From Plectrocnemia conspersa (lineage: Eukaryota; Arthropoda; Insecta; Trichoptera; Polycentropodidae), in assembly GCA_009617715.1 (NCBI GenBank), contig VTFK01000008.1, positions 1,612,001 through 1,676,000 of the forward strand: a stretch of DNA of 64,000 nucleotides, read 5' to 3'. The position numbers were made by a program, and so were the translations under genes. Below the pieces are notes generated by a model. It was not told the DNA's origin. It did not search any database and saw nothing but the letters and a program-made list of their open reading frames with translations. Below, piece after piece: positions 12,601-25,160 of this stretch (position 1 is the first letter of the stretch; every line of letters starts with the position of its first letter).

Positions 12601-13680
12601 AATTTTTACATACAGATTTTTAAATGTAAAATCTGGAACGCGAAATAATTTTTATTTAATAGAAATTATTTTACTATAAGAATTTTAATTAAATTAATTT
12701 AATATTGTAGTATACATACCGAGCATATGATAAAAATAATTAATAAAAAAAATCTGTCAAAAATAATGTATAAAATAATAAACACAAAAAAAAATTGTAA
12801 TGGCTAATTTTAAATTGCAAGGCAATGTAGAATAATATAATTTAAAGTTTAAATATCAATAAAGATCACTTTGGTAAAAACGTTATTTTCGCGATATTAT
12901 TGGCGACATCAAATCCTGTTAGTATAAATTTCGTCTAATTAAGAAAAAAAGATCCGATGTCATAAACCGTAGAGATAAAATATGCGTTATGGAATTTAGA
13001 AAATTATAATAAAGAAAAAATACTGAGTTTCGTAAAATCCCTAATTAAAAAAGTGATATATTTTGAAGCCGCTAAAATAATTCTTAATCTGTCAAAGAAT
13101 TAGACATTTTAACAATATTCATATCTTTTAACAGAATATTTTTTAAGATCAACTACAATTACCTATGAAGTTGTTTTAAATAAATTTGTCTAACGAAATG
13201 AAACAATTATTACAAAATACGATTTTATAGTAATTAAATATGTTAATAATTTCGTGGATTAAGTACATTTTTATATTTTAATTTAAATGCTAATTTACTA
13301 CATACAGTAACGTAGTATAAAACTACATCACTTTTAGAAATCATGAGAATTAAAGATATATCCGTAACCATTATTTAGTTTCTCGTTACTTTTTATCACT
13401 TATATAGGGATGAATTAATATTATTTTTAATGCTTACTTAGCCAATACACAATATTTTTTTGAAAAATATAATTTTAATTCTTTCAAAATTCAGTTTAAG
13501 CAAAAATTCTGTATTATTGTATATTAGTCAATTAGGTTTATCTACAATTTAAATTTTACATTAATTCTAAAAGACTTTTATTTTAAAATGTCAAAATGTG
13601 TGAAAATAATTTTATTATTAACTGTGACAATTAACACAAAATCTGTGGAATATAAAATTTCTCTGATGAGAGTAAAATAA
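12601..13680. other. AT desert
   Basis: Very A/T-rich sequence with stops in all frames. No repeat ends, RNA genes or exons were recognised. Confidence 0.6.
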
Positions 13681-13690
13681 ATTTATACAG

Positions 13691-13849
13691 GCACGTCATG
13701 GTGCAAAATACAGATAGACAAATTATATGGGGGGTGCTTCTAATAATTCGAATGGCAGGTATCCACTTCATGTGGATCGTAGTGCAATCTTGGATTGTTT
13801 TGAACTTATCAATGGAAAATTTTACTGCAACTTTATGGATCTGAAAATA
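13691..13849 (+). CDS. candidate first coding exon, product unknown
   Basis: The segment is bordered by TTTATACAG on the left and a textbook GTAAGT donor at 13850. An ATG at 13727 opens 41 codons in phase 0 up to the donor, with RYPLHVDRSAILDCFELING near the middle. A second frame from the ATG at 13698 reads hydrophobic residues but hits TGA at 13842. No frame is open across the whole 159 bases, so the model requires translation to start inside the exon. I found no downstream exon that clearly continues it. Coding-like residues and the strong donor are what support it; product unknown. Confidence 0.25.
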
Positions 13850-16800
13850 GTAAGTAATGTATTTTTAATAGGTTGATCAATGCAGAGAATGAAAATAAAT
13901 ACTTAATTAAAATATTGCAAAATATAATAAATGGCCCTGGAATATCTTAATGCCACAATTAGGAAGAAATCGACTGCCAATTAAATTATTATTATTATTA
14001 TTATTTAAGTGACAAGAAAGCTCATATAAAGCTTATTTAGGTACGCGTATTGTATGTATGCGTCTAAGAGGGCGATATTGGGGTGGTTTTACGGGGAGAA
14101 GAAATATTCATGTCATCAGTGTACGCTCAAAGAGGCATCTAAGAAACAAGTTCAAACAGGCAATGACTTCAGAATCGCTAAAATGTATTTTATATTAGTC
14201 GCACGTCTCGTGTCCTTTGAGAGCTGATGAAAGTTATTTGGCTTTGATTTGACTTACGTACGATGTGACACCCGCAATAAAAGTTCAATATTTATTAATA
14301 ATAAATATAAAATAAAAATAAAAAACGATGAATTTTCATGAAACGATGCCCTCAGAGTTCCTCTCGATAATTATCTAACTTGGTCGCGTATCTACTTTGA
14401 TTGCTTTTCATAGCTTAATTTAACTATGCGATGAACAGACGAACCGGTATATAAATTACTGACTCCTGCACAAATCACAATTTTAAAATCTCATCAAAAA
14501 AAGTTATTCGTATTCATAATCATCATGGAAAAATTACTTTTGTATTTATTGTATAATAATAGATAAAAATCCATCTGTTTTTTTAATATCAATCATCATT
14601 ATAACCGTTTAATTTTGTAACTTTGTAATAAATTAAAAATACTAGGCAATTTGTGAATGTCTAAATATCTAGAACTATATTAATGTCATTTCACATGTTA
14701 TTGTCTCTAAGTCTTCATATTACAAAATAAGAACGCGAAGGAAATGATTGATATTCTAGCGTTATTTTGTTTTTTATTAAATATTTTTGGGCCACAAAAA
14801 AGTAATAATATGCAATGCTTTTATTTTTAATTTAAAATATAAAACATATTTAACAACTATTCCCTATTAAAAGGGATTGTTTTTTAGTGATAAATAAATA
14901 AATAAAAAACTTTCATATATTACCTGACAAAAGAGACGTTTTAATCCGAAATATAGTAACCATAAATATATTGAATATTTGACAGCGTCAACGACGTTGT
15001 GCAATATATTACTTCACGGTTAAATTATCACATAGTGTTATAAAAATAACATATATTTTTACAAGAAAAATACGACAAAGACGTTAAGAGCATTACGTGC
15101 CATAATTTACAAAAGTTTTTGCATCGTGTAAAAACTGACACATTCTCCGCTATAAAGCTTTCAAATTAAATAACACTTCGCATAGAAAACTTAAAAATGT
15201 TATCTTTGATAAATGCAAAAAATACAAACAAAAGACTAAAACTGCCGATTCACACAACCTTGACACTAAAGCTTAAATTTGACCTTCAAATAACGCAACA
15301 GATCGTGACCATTACATAAGCCGAATGATTGCAGCGCAAAAAATGAAAATACTTTTACTGCCGATTCGTTCTCAGCAGTAGTGAATCGCTCTACAAATAT
15401 ATATTTTTAATAGATCAAGTATTTCAAATAGCATTCAGAAAGTATATATGTATATTAATGTATATATACAATAAATTCTAATTTATATACATACAAATAA
15501 TAAGTACCAACGTAACGAAATTTCATCACGTTTTAAAAGCATATAAAACCAGCATAAAGTATGTTTGACATTTATGTCATTATTTCAGTCGAAGCTTTTG
15601 ATATTTAAGTAAAAATTATGTAAGATACTTTATTAAACGTATGCAACATTCATATAAAATTATAAATTTTGTAATGTCATAAAAAATTCTTAAGATAAAG
15701 CTACCTATATTGGGGTATTTGAACTCATAAATAATTTAATAAATGTTTTAGATTTCACCTGACAATTTATATTCATGAAACTTTAAGGACTTTAACGTCC
15801 GCCCTCTAACAATCAATAAGAAAATATCCCCTACTTTTGTGACGTTGTATCCGCAAGTTGTATTAAACTGCTGTACATACTCTTCACGTATAATTAAAAT
15901 TTAAATTAAGTAATATATATTTTTTATTTAAATTTGCGCTCAAAAAAATATCCGCCGAAATTTTGTAGTGATTCAATAAATCTTTGCTTTCAGAGACTAT
16001 AATAATACCTAACGTTTTTATTTCTACATTTAATTCAAAAGATGCATCATATATGTACATATATCGTTTTTCATGGAATACATAAAATATTCAACGACAC
16101 TATAAAACAATGCATACAATTCTAAATGATCTCAAAACAAATATGATACAGCAACAGATTATACCACATTAAATTTATTACTTGTTTTAACTTTTCTCCT
16201 TGATGAGATTTTTTATTTTTCTTTGAGTATTCGAAGGACCAGCGAAACACTTTTGAATACTTTATATTTTGCCTTTCTATGTGTTACAATAACAAATATG
16301 CTTATTACCGCGTCCGCGTGTTACGGACACCAAAAGTATAATAAAGAGCAGGAGCTTTAGTTTAGGTTGCTCTAATTGGTTTTAGCGGGCAAGTCTCAAA
16401 TAAATATAAACAGTAGCTGGATTTGCATTAACGATTGTAATTATAAAATTCTCACAGTAAAAGAAATATTATCAAAGTTTGATGAGCGCAACAATTGGTT
16501 TAACGATATCTGTGTGGTTATGATTCACTGGAGACCTCCCCAACCTACGATACAAAATGCCTGTTTTTAAGCACTATGAGACAGACTGCAGAGCGACGGC
16601 GACGACCAATAAGAGACCTCAGAGGACCATCCCGAAGATAATATCTCGCCCTCAGCTACACCACCACCATCAAGTTGAGAACTTACAGTATCCCACGATT
16701 TAAAGTATTGTTTAATAATTAATTTTAAATTATTTAAATTACCCACTTAGATCCCTAGTAAATAATAATAAGAAAAAGTTTGATTAGCCCTATCCTAAGG

Positions 16801-16980
16801 CACTTCAATGTTAAGGTTCCTAAAATAATAATATTAATTCGAAGAGTTTTGAGGGCCGCTTGTAGTTTATGATAACTTTTTATATGTTGTTTTGAAGCTA
16901 CGGTTTGCGACCTATTACAAATGTAGAACAGCAAATGTGGCCCACAATGAAATACGAGTTTAACGTACCTGCTAGGTAGG
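13850..16980. other. AT-rich intergenic DNA
   Basis: This is predominantly A/T with an (ATT)n microsatellite at about 13987-14006. Slightly balanced patches lie at 14040-14260, 15230-15400 and 16220-16690. A 57-codon ATG frame at 14054-14227 and a 64-codon frame near 16376 lie in these patches, but neither has support beyond being open. No transposon ends were recognised. Confidence 0.5.
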
Positions 16981-16989
16981 CTCAAAAAA

Positions 16990-17410
16990 ATTGCAAAGAC
17001 GAATTTTCCCCGCCGGAAAAACGAGCATGATGCGTGAGTGTCAGCAGTGGCGACGAAGGACGGTCGGCCATGACCTATGTTACTAGAACGAGAGTGCTAC
17101 GGCCGAAAAGGCGTCAAGTGCATGCGGCCCCCGACGCGAACCAATCGCGTCAACGCTATACGTTTGGCAACGCAGCAGCCGGAGATACGTCCGGCGGTTG
17201 CTCAACCCAAAATACGCGAAATGCCGACGCTCACCTACATAAATGCTCTCGAATTAGATGCTAAAGCGCCCGTAAAATTAGCGACAGATGGCGATAGCGG
17301 CGCTACACATATGTATATGCGTCTCTTCTGTCGTTCTTATCGTCCATGAGAGAAGAGGTAGACGTCCTGTACGTACAGTCGAACACCGATCAAAGGTGGC
17401 GGGTTTTTTC
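16990..17410. promoter_or_regulatory. GC-richer island
   Basis: CpG-containing sequence (GACGAAGGACGGTCGGCC, GCGGCCCCCGACGCG) lies in an AT-rich region. It contains an ATG-started 90-codon plus-strand frame, listed separately. It could be a promoter/first exon or a conserved element. Confidence 0.3.
17077..17349 (+). CDS. possible small ORF, 90 codons, product unknown
   Basis: The frame begins with a true ATG and ends at TGA (17347). The central part is rich in Arg, Ala, Pro and Gln (IRPAVAQPKIREMPTLTY around residues 36-53). An overlapping plus-strand frame is also open here, which is what GC-rich DNA produces by chance. There is no signal peptide, no recognised domain, and no splice site that clearly trims it. 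It could be a 5' exon of a gene extending elsewhere. Confidence 0.18.
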   Translation: MLLERECYGRKGVKCMRPPTRTNRVNAIRLATQQPEIRPAVAQPKIREMPTLTYINALELDAKAPVKLATDGDSGATHMYMRLFCRSYRP

Positions 17411-17821
17411 GATAATAATATATATAATTGCAACAAAAAAGAGCAATGCAGATAATAGTGTTGCGTACAATTACGCCATGAAACAGGCGTGATAAATATA
17501 TTTTGCAATGTGGGCCGCATTTTCATTTATTTATTTGAAAGCAACTTTTTCTTAATGCGTCATAATAAACTATAAACATAATGCTTTGCAAGCTAAGAAC
17601 GCACGTTTTGTATACTCATTAAGATCCCGTACAATCCATTTTCAAATTATCTTTCTACCTGAATTTTATCACACAGCGCTATTCGTATTTTTTCAGAATT
17701 TTCAACTTCAGTTTCCGAACTTTAAAAAAACACACAAATTTAAGGATATCTTCAGATTTTATTCTCAATCCAACATTTGCTGTATTTAATTGGTTATAAA
17801 AAATAATATAAATTTAATGGC

Positions 17822-18290
17822 TGTAATTTTCGATGACTTTTTCGTACATTTTAGGCGGTATCTCGGTTATCCAAAAAAATCCAACGGCGTTAAATCACAT
17901 GATCATGGCAGCTAGTTGACGCCACTAAAACGTGAAATAATGGAAACTTGCGAGCCATGTGTCTTTCATATCAATATCTGTGATTTGGTGCAAATATTAA
18001 TCGATTATCACGCGCAAATATTAATCGGTTATCGACCTTCGCCGTTTTCAAAAAACTAAAGACCCAATGACGCCGCCTGACCACAATGCGCACCAAACTA
18101 ACTATTTTTGCATATCTCGTGAATCATATGAGAATTTTCCTTGCTCCATATGCGGCAATTTACCTTATTTACATATCCAGAGAGGTAAATATGTGCCTTA
18201 TCAGTAAAGAATATTTTATTTGAAAAAGAATCATCGAATTCTTGCTGCTCTAACACCCAATCTGCGTAAATTCTACGCTAAAATGCTACG
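17822..18290 (-). mobile_element. decayed mariner/Tc1-superfamily (IS630-like) transposase
   Basis: Read on the minus strand, this is the catalytic part of a DDE transposase of the mariner/Tc1 superfamily. From the high-coordinate side it shows ADWVLEQQEFDDSF, then FFTDKAHIYLSGYVNK (the TD is the first catalytic aspartate region), CRIWSKENSH, VWCALWSGGVIGS, ISRF-GVN, then SCDLTPLDFFG carrying the third catalytic aspartate, and a final MYEKVIENYS. In-frame stops replace tryptophan and other codons, at least one frameshift is needed after GGVIGS, and the segment with the second aspartate (QDGA-type) is gone. The element therefore cannot encode a working enzyme. An imperfect 18-base direct repeat, GCAAATATTAATCGATTA, lies inside at about 17990-18025. 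Terminal repeats were not identified. Confidence 0.88.
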
Positions 18291-20940
18291 TTTTAAATTA
18301 TTTTTATCATGATGCAGATTTAAATCTTCAATAAACACAGCGAATCGTTGTTTTTTTTTTATAAAAAGTAAGGATTTACAATTTTTTCGTTTCTTAAACT
18401 CAAAACTTTAATTCACACTACATATACACACTAGTGAAAAATAAAATAATTATAAATGGTACATGAATTTCTTGAGCTCTTTTGTCAGAATTTATAGTAT
18501 ACATACATGATCGATTTAATTTCGAATTACACAAGACGTATGTAATATAGCGGCATATAATTTAACAGTGCATTGTATCCTATACACGGGTTTTGTATTG
18601 AATTTCAACGATCACGTGATGTTTTATCAGATAACGTTTATTGGTTTCGAATTTCGAAATGTACATAAACGAAAGGAAATAAAGAGCATTCGAAACTTTG
18701 AAACTCGAATCTAAACGGTAGTCACAATTATTAAAAGACGTAAACTTTTAGAATGAAGGGTCGTTGCTATGATTGGTTTTTTAATCCTGAATCGAATTAT
18801 AATGACTGACTTACTAAATTATTCTGCAATTCACTTTGATAACAACAAATCATATATTGACATTTTTTAATAATTGTGATATCTCGTGTAATTTAGCACC
18901 AGCAAACCTTTAATATCTGTCGCAAATATTTAATCGCAAGAATCAGTAAAATGGTACATATATCTTGTGACAAGAGTTGTATTTATAGCTTATTAATCGT
19001 AAATTTATAATTTTGAAGTGCAAATCATTTTTTTGTTATTATTGTTAAAAATAAAGTTATGTAAACAAAAATCTTCGCTAAAAACACCTGATATATAAAA
19101 AGTATATTTACATTTATTATTTGATAACAAGATATGTATTATTCAAATACTGAAATATTTAGAAACAAAAATGACGAACAATACTACAAATTATTGTATA
19201 GTTCGAGAAAGAAGTTCTTACAATACTTATCTAAGGAAATCTAAACTGAATAGGTTGATTACTGTTTTGATATTTTACCTTTGATTAGTTTAAATATAAG
19301 TGTCACAGGTCATAAAAATAAATAATAACTAGTATTGGTCTTGTTACAAAAATTTTGTAGAGTTCATAAAATTAGTATAAATTAATGGAAAGTTTTTTGT
19401 ATGTCCTAATGAAATATATAAATTATTTGTAATACAAAATTGCATATAAAATATATTTGATATTATCTATAATAAATTTATTTAGTAAATAAAATATTTA
19501 AAAGCGGATCTTATTTAAGCAAAATAAAAAAATATGAAGCATGCAACACATATTGCATATTTAATTAGTCCAGAGTCGTTTTTATATCAACCAATGTCTT
19601 ACTGAAAAAGTACTGATTAGTCAGACTAACTATGTATATTAGCATTATACAAAGGGTCATCATTTTTAACATTCAAAAGCAACAAATTAATATAATTCAG
19701 TTATATTTATATTGTATTAGCAGCCCAGTGAAAATTTATATATTGAAATCTGAAACGCATAATAATAAGGTTTTGGTGAAATAAGATGAAAGGCAAATAT
19801 AAATATTTAAAGTAATAATTTATTATTAGAACTCTTAGCATTGGCATATCAAATCGATTATATAAGCATGGATTTTGTCTAAAAAATTATATATCCTCTT
19901 CAAAAGGTGTAAAAACTTCTGAAACTCTTTTGACCTAAGAGAAAAGAGATGTGTGAAATGTTGCACTATCCTGTTTAAATTATTAATTCTAGAGCCAGTG
20001 TTAAATAATATAAGTAAAATCTAAATCGTCTTCCAAGAAGAAAGGATCTATATATAAAATACTGCCACCTCTGTTAATAGCTTATACTAGATATAAAACT
20101 TTATTTAATCAATTAGGTTATGAACAATAATGAATATGTCAAATTAAAATAATTACTTATTTAACACCTTTTGTACAAGCTTCTCAAAAATAATATCAAT
20201 AAGCACCTTGAAAATTATTACTTGTTTGATATCTAACAGTGCTAAAAGTGTTTAATTTAATTTTAAAACAGTAAATACATCAACACAAATAACTAAACAC
20301 GAACATAATGTCCGTCATAAATTTCCACTTTGCTAAATATATAATTCGTCAAATGAAATCAACAAAGCGCAGCTTGCTATTATAAATTTCTCGAAATCTG
20401 CGAATTCCTGTGCAGCTAAATTAGAGTGCAGATGTGACGTGAAATTTGGTTTTGTAGCGAAAGTATATTGTTGAGTGAAATGTGCATGAAAATAAAGTAT
20501 TTCAACAAATATGTGCGCTTAATTATGCTACAAAGATTAATTTATATTATAAATATATACATTTCTATAGTTAACAACGTGTGGGTAGAGGATCTTACCG
20601 TGGGATCACTGCCAAGCCCTTTAAATATTCTGGTAATGACAATGATCCGTACAAAATTATCATGTTACACATTTTTAAATACAGTTACACATACAGAAAA
20701 TGTGACTCTTTTCAAATGCGTAGTTAATACAACTAAATATACAAATTTTGGTGCAAAATTACACCAAAATTTTTGCTACAGATATAATAAAATTTAAATA
20801 ATTTGTTAAATGTATTTTTATTATTGATACGAAGAATATTAAGGTATTCATTAATCTAATTCTCTAATTATAAATTGGCGTTTATTAATTATTAAATCGA
20901 TTAAGTTTCAGCGTGTATAAATAACTATTTAATAAATATA
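18291..20940. other. AT-rich intergenic DNA
   Basis: Mostly A/T-rich sequence without recognisable gene structure. A 109-codon plus-strand frame near 20468-20797 is Ile/Asn/Tyr/Thr-rich, as chance frames in AT-rich DNA are, although it lies just upstream of the LINE relic and could include further decayed LINE sequence. No terminal repeats were recognised. Confidence 0.5.
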
Positions 20941-20954
20941 AAAAAATGTTAATA

Positions 20955-21330
20955 AATCATGAAGTATTTCAAGGTTTTAAATTGGGATCAATATTATTTA
21001 CATTGTGTAAAACTGATATTAGTGACTCATGAAAGATACATTTATTTGCAGACGATATATTGCATGATTGGTGAAATAAATAATAATGTCAGTAATTGAA
21101 AATCTTAATATCGAAATTGTTAAATATTATTAAATTAAAGTTAAATTTGCAAAAAACAGAAGTAAATATGAGCAACTCTTAATCTATCGATTATTGTCAT
21201 TTAAATATTTTTATATATAAATTAATGAATTGTGGATTAATTAGGATTAAAAGCATAGATTACAAGAAATTTATATAACACAATAGTGAATCACTTCCCT
21301 TATTGAATCATTTTGACCAATAATTACAAA
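20955..21330 (+). mobile_element. LINE reverse transcriptase relic
   Basis: On the plus strand 20955-21070 reads NHEVFQGFKLGSILFTLCKT, equivalent to the GVPQGS-LGPLLF block of non-LTR retrotransposon reverse transcriptases. It is followed by DISDS, a stop, then IHLFADDIL with the FADD catalytic box at 21045-21056. Further on, words such as KVKFAKN fit the LKLN-NK-TK region in another frame. Multiple stops and frameshifts show it is dead. The clade cannot be settled from so short a piece. Boundaries are approximate and neither a 5' end nor a poly(A)-type tail was found. Confidence 0.75.
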
Positions 21331-23100
21331 ATCTGAAATATGTAGTGCGAAAATTTACGCAGTAACGCGGTAACAGTAAAAAATGCACTAGGATCAACCG
21401 CATATGTCTCGGACGCGTACGATCTCTTCCCATTTATATTGTAAACCGCACAGCTATACAATGATTTTATTAGCAAATTTCAACAATTAAATTTAAAAAT
21501 AAATCAAAAAAATCAGAACGAAGCAAAAATAATATTTAAAACTCAAGAAGTTGGGGGTCCGGTATACGCACACTCGCTTGCTTCAGTACCTCATGACAGT
21601 GAGGTACCGACAGATAGTATTTACTAAATTATCAAATGATTATTTTATTTTAGAATATCTTTCGTAGATAATGTATGCATAGCCTTATATTAAAATCGCA
21701 AAATAAATTTTAGAAGATTATCATATTTTTATAGAAAAAAGTAATCTTAGCGTTATCATTTCACAAAACGTAAACGTTAATATTTATTTTTTATATAAAT
21801 ACGTCGTCACGTTCCTCGAAATTTACTACGCAGAGCGCTAACTAGACAGCCTTGACCTATAAAATTACAGTGCAAAAAAAATAAAATAAAAAACAGGAAA
21901 TACTAGAATGAACACTGTCGTCTTCTAGATGTGCTATGCGGTGCCGTATTATTGTTTTTTTTTATCTTTCAGATGGATATAATCGAATCATGGCAGTACA
22001 TTTTTCATAGTCGTAAAAAAGGCTCTATTATGTGTGCGAATATTTCACTAATGAATCGCACAGTTGGAATGGCTGAGCAGTAATGGCAATTTGCTAAAAT
22101 CTCTATAAGTGTGTGCGTACTCTTTTCTTTGCTTCTCGAGGATCATCTTTTATTTGGAATAGGTAGCTTCGCGGTCGACCGAGCGCGCACTGTTTCGTAC
22201 GTTTTCATTTCACAAAGAGACCGGTCATCAATCTAAAAATAGTTACCAAAAAAGTGTATACGCCGATTGGTTCTATGGCCTATTCAGCATTTAAAAGACA
22301 GAATTTTATATAAAACTTATCATCCGCATGATATTCTAAAATACTTGTTATTTTCTTATAGAACAGTTCACATTTTTACTTTTACCTCACTTCTTTACAC
22401 AAAATAAGTACTTAAGAAACGAATAGACTATAACTGAGCTCCCAATTTTTATCTCAAAGATGACATAAATAAATTCTAATGCAAGGTTACAAGTCAAATT
22501 TAGTAGCATTAAAACAAAAATATACTGTAGTCCGTAAGATCTAGATAAGTAACCTATAAAATTTTCTGTTGGTTTATTTGATTCGTGTTAAATAATTGGT
22601 TATGTTACTTTAAAAAGTGCCATTTTAAAAAAATAAAAAGCTTACTATTTATATTTAATATATAAACTTACTACTTAGATAATAAGCACAATTATTAAAA
22701 GTATTCTTTTTATTTTTATCGAAGTATAATTTTAGGATTATACCACATTTGCATTAATCACAGCATCTGTTTTTCTGCATCACAAAAAATATATTATCGC
22801 ATGAAACATAATTTCTGCGTAAAAAAAGATTTTGAGTATTTTGTATTAAAAAATAATGGGGATGGATGCATACAATTCAATTTATTTGTATCAATAATAA
22901 ATATTTCAGTGTTTAAATAAACTTTTTAAAGCATGTGTTATTATCAAGTTTATCAATATAATGTACATAGAATGAGCTAGAAATCAGCATTTATAACATT
23001 ACTTGGTTTTCTTCAGCCAGCTGTATATATTATCTAAAATTAGATTAGCCCTAAAATTCTGATCTATTGGGCATTATATAGTATGTATTTATTTTTTGTA
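21331..23100. other. intergenic DNA with a short hairpin
   Basis: A small perfect inverted repeat (GTACCTCA / TGAGGTAC, 21586-21607) lies in a more balanced patch. Another balanced patch at 21930-22280 contains GTCGACCGAGCGCGCACTG. Everything else is A/T-rich. I see no gene. Confidence 0.5.
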
Positions 23101-23104
23101 AAAG

Positions 23105-23445
23105 TTCGATTGTAGTATTACAGGCGTTAGCCCAATTCGTTACAATGGGGGTGAACACTATGTAGTGATATCATATAAGCCATAATAATAACTATGAATT
23201 ATTATTATAGCTTACAGCTAATATATGTTACTATGTACGACCTAGTTCAATACTATTTGAATTATTCATTATGTGTGAGATCAGGAAAATTTAAGCTGTA
23301 ATGATCAATTGGAATTATAATTTATTGTAAGAGTGACTAATTCCAATCTCATAGACACGATCAAATTTTAAAAAAAAAGCACTAGGATTCAAACTTAAGT
23401 ATTTTATGTATTAAGTCACTAACTATACTACTGGTCTATCAATTA
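23105..23445 (-). mobile_element. tRNA-derived SINE, minus strand
   Basis: Read on the minus strand from 23441, a tRNA-like head appears: ACCAGTAGTATAGTTAGTGA fits RNA polymerase III box A, and GTTTGAATCC about 30 bases later fits box B. A unique body follows, then a 3' module containing ACGAATTGGGCTAACGCCTG (about 23122-23141 on the plus strand, reversed). The body matches the 29120-29285 copy (for example ATGTACGAC-TAG and TGTAATGATC-ATT-GAATTA words). The 3' module recurs at about 25130-25157 and 30203-30235. SINEs depend on LINE enzymes for mobility, and the shared 3' module may copy a partner LINE tail. Confidence 0.6.
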
Positions 23446-23744
23446 TTATTACCTTTTGAAATTACTATAAAAAAATAAAGGTAATATATTTAAATGAGTA
23501 AATAAAAACATATATTATCGAAGAGTTCCTATTTTATTCTTTGTATTTATTTTGCTGTTTCTAAACCAAAATAAAATGTTGCAAATGAGAAGCAAAAAGT
23601 TAGTTTTTCCGTAAATTTTAACTAACATTGCGAACATAAATCTCGCTAAAACCAAGTGGCGCTTATTGCGAGATGTAAAAACACATTAAATTCTCATACA
23701 TATGAGTGTATATGATAATTTAAAATACGATACGAGTATGCGGG

Positions 23745-23793
23745 TATAAAAAAGCTGTCGAACTTCATCAGGAATTTCGGTTGTGAACCGGTT
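23745..23793 (+). promoter_or_regulatory. TATA core promoter candidate with Grainyhead-like site
   Basis: GGGTATAAAAAAG (23742-23754) is a strong TATA box. Twenty-five bases downstream TTCATCAGGAAT could serve as an initiator. The palindrome GAACCGGTTC (23785-23794) contains AACCGGTT, the known recognition word of Grainyhead-family factors. The downstream coding-like exons begin at 24416, so this promoter could serve them through a long 5' leader. The linkage is inference. Confidence 0.4.
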
Positions 23794-24415
23794 CTTAGCA
23801 GCGTACTTCAAATGATGGTTATTGCCGCGATTCGGCCACGAATTATTACCACTGAATCGAGTTTAACATTGATCCTTTTTTCCTCAATCGTCAGTAATGT
23901 GTGCTAATATGTATTTTGATTTTCAACGGTCAATTCTCCGTTTGTACCGATGTCTCTTATTGACCGTTTTACCTGGACCTATCGCAATCTTAAAATTATT
24001 GTACCCGTTGGAAGCCGTTGGGCGACTGGGCCCTACCATAAACTGTTCTACACTTATTTAAGATAAAAAATATAAAACCTTTGATCAGATTGCTTGTTGA
24101 TTTGATAAAATATAATAAAATTATATTATAAGTTCATAACAATATAGATATAAGTAAAACATATTTACATATATCATCAGATTCAATTTTTATTGTACCC
24201 AATCGTTTTCAGAAGTATGCAAAAGGAGATCCATTACGAATTCTTTGAATCGAAACATCCTTACTACATTATTATGTACATACGTTTTTGCGTATTTTTC
24301 GTGAGATTTTTACTCGCCACGCTTCGTTTTACGCTCATACGCCATTTTCATTGTGGAAGGTGTTTTACGTGACTCCGCGTTTCGTATCCATTGTGAATAG
24401 ACAAAGAGATCTATT

Positions 24416-24824
24416 ATGCCGAAGGTTTCCGAAAGCAAAAAAAACGCGAAATTTAAATCAGCCAATGTGGAATCTGCGGAAAAATCCGGAAAAAAACCGG
24501 TCACAATGTCAACCGTAACAATTGGAGATGCATCTCCTTTTGTCTAACTTCAATATATACAAATATTTTTTTCACACATTAACCAGTTTTGCTTTCGATT
24601 GACCCCGAATATGCGGAGATGCTAAAAGTGGTTCACCGCTGTGACCCTAAAGATGATCGTGAATCATTTCAGTCGAAATTTGAAGGTCGCATAGTATGTG
24701 TATATTTTTTTTTTCTATGATAATATTAATAAAATATTATAAATTACATTAGCTATTGAAACGTCATCCGAGGTCTTCTAGAAGAGATGTATCTCTAGCG
24801 AAGGTCGTATTATTTAACCTTTGA
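24416..24824 (+). CDS. candidate short gene, three coding-like exons, product unknown
   Basis: Exon 1 starts at ATG 24416 (MPKVSESKKNAKFKSAN, Lys/Ser-rich, 43 codons to TAA at 24545). Exon 2, 24587-24693, follows CACATTAACCAG and reads LLSIDPEYAEMLKVVHRCD and onward to a GTATGT donor. Exon 3 follows ACATTAG at 24753, continues in phase (LLKRHPRSSRRDVSLAKVV) and stops at TGA 24822. The exon 2/3 intron is 59 bases. The exon 1/2 join is not phase-compatible with the only nearby GT (24542), so a frameshift, a missing micro-exon or an alternative first exon must be assumed. Codon use is more balanced than in the flanks. A TATA promoter candidate lies about 670 bases upstream. No domain is recognised. 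It could also be a decayed gene. Confidence 0.4.
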
Positions 24825-25119
24825 TCGGAATTATTATACATTAATTAGATTTTTTTACTTTGGTCGAACGTATAATTTTAACGTTGAATAGTTTAACATA
24901 AATTGTTATAAATTTCGTGAGGTATCATAAAATATTAAACTGCTAAAAGCAAACGATACAGTGTCGTTAATTTTTAAATCGTTTTAACGTGCTAGCATTA
25001 AAATATTTTATTATATGTTATAAGAATCAATATTGAAATTTTTTTTCATTACAACTTTAAAAGTGGCATAATAAAATCAGCACCCCACATTTACATTAAT
25101 ATATTTATTATAAATCTTA
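24825..25119. other. AT-rich spacer
   Basis: I see nothing supportable between the short gene model and the next SINE module. Confidence 0.5.
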
Positions 25120-25124
25120 CGTTG

Positions 25125-25160
25125 CAATATGACAGACGTTAGCCCAATGCGTTACAATAG
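25125..25160 (-). mobile_element. SINE 3' module, minus strand
   Basis: The plus strand reads GACAGACGTTAGCCCAATGC then GTTACAATAG. This is the same module as in the 23.1 kb SINE. It may be the tail of the SINE whose head lies at 25870-25995, with about 700 bases of unrelated DNA inserted between. Confidence 0.5.

Noticed and set aside
14054..14227. 57-codon ATG frame containing Cys-x2-Cys
   Set aside because: Only openness supports it. There are no splice sites, no known domain and no partner exon, and a single CxxC is weak evidence for a zinc-binding protein.
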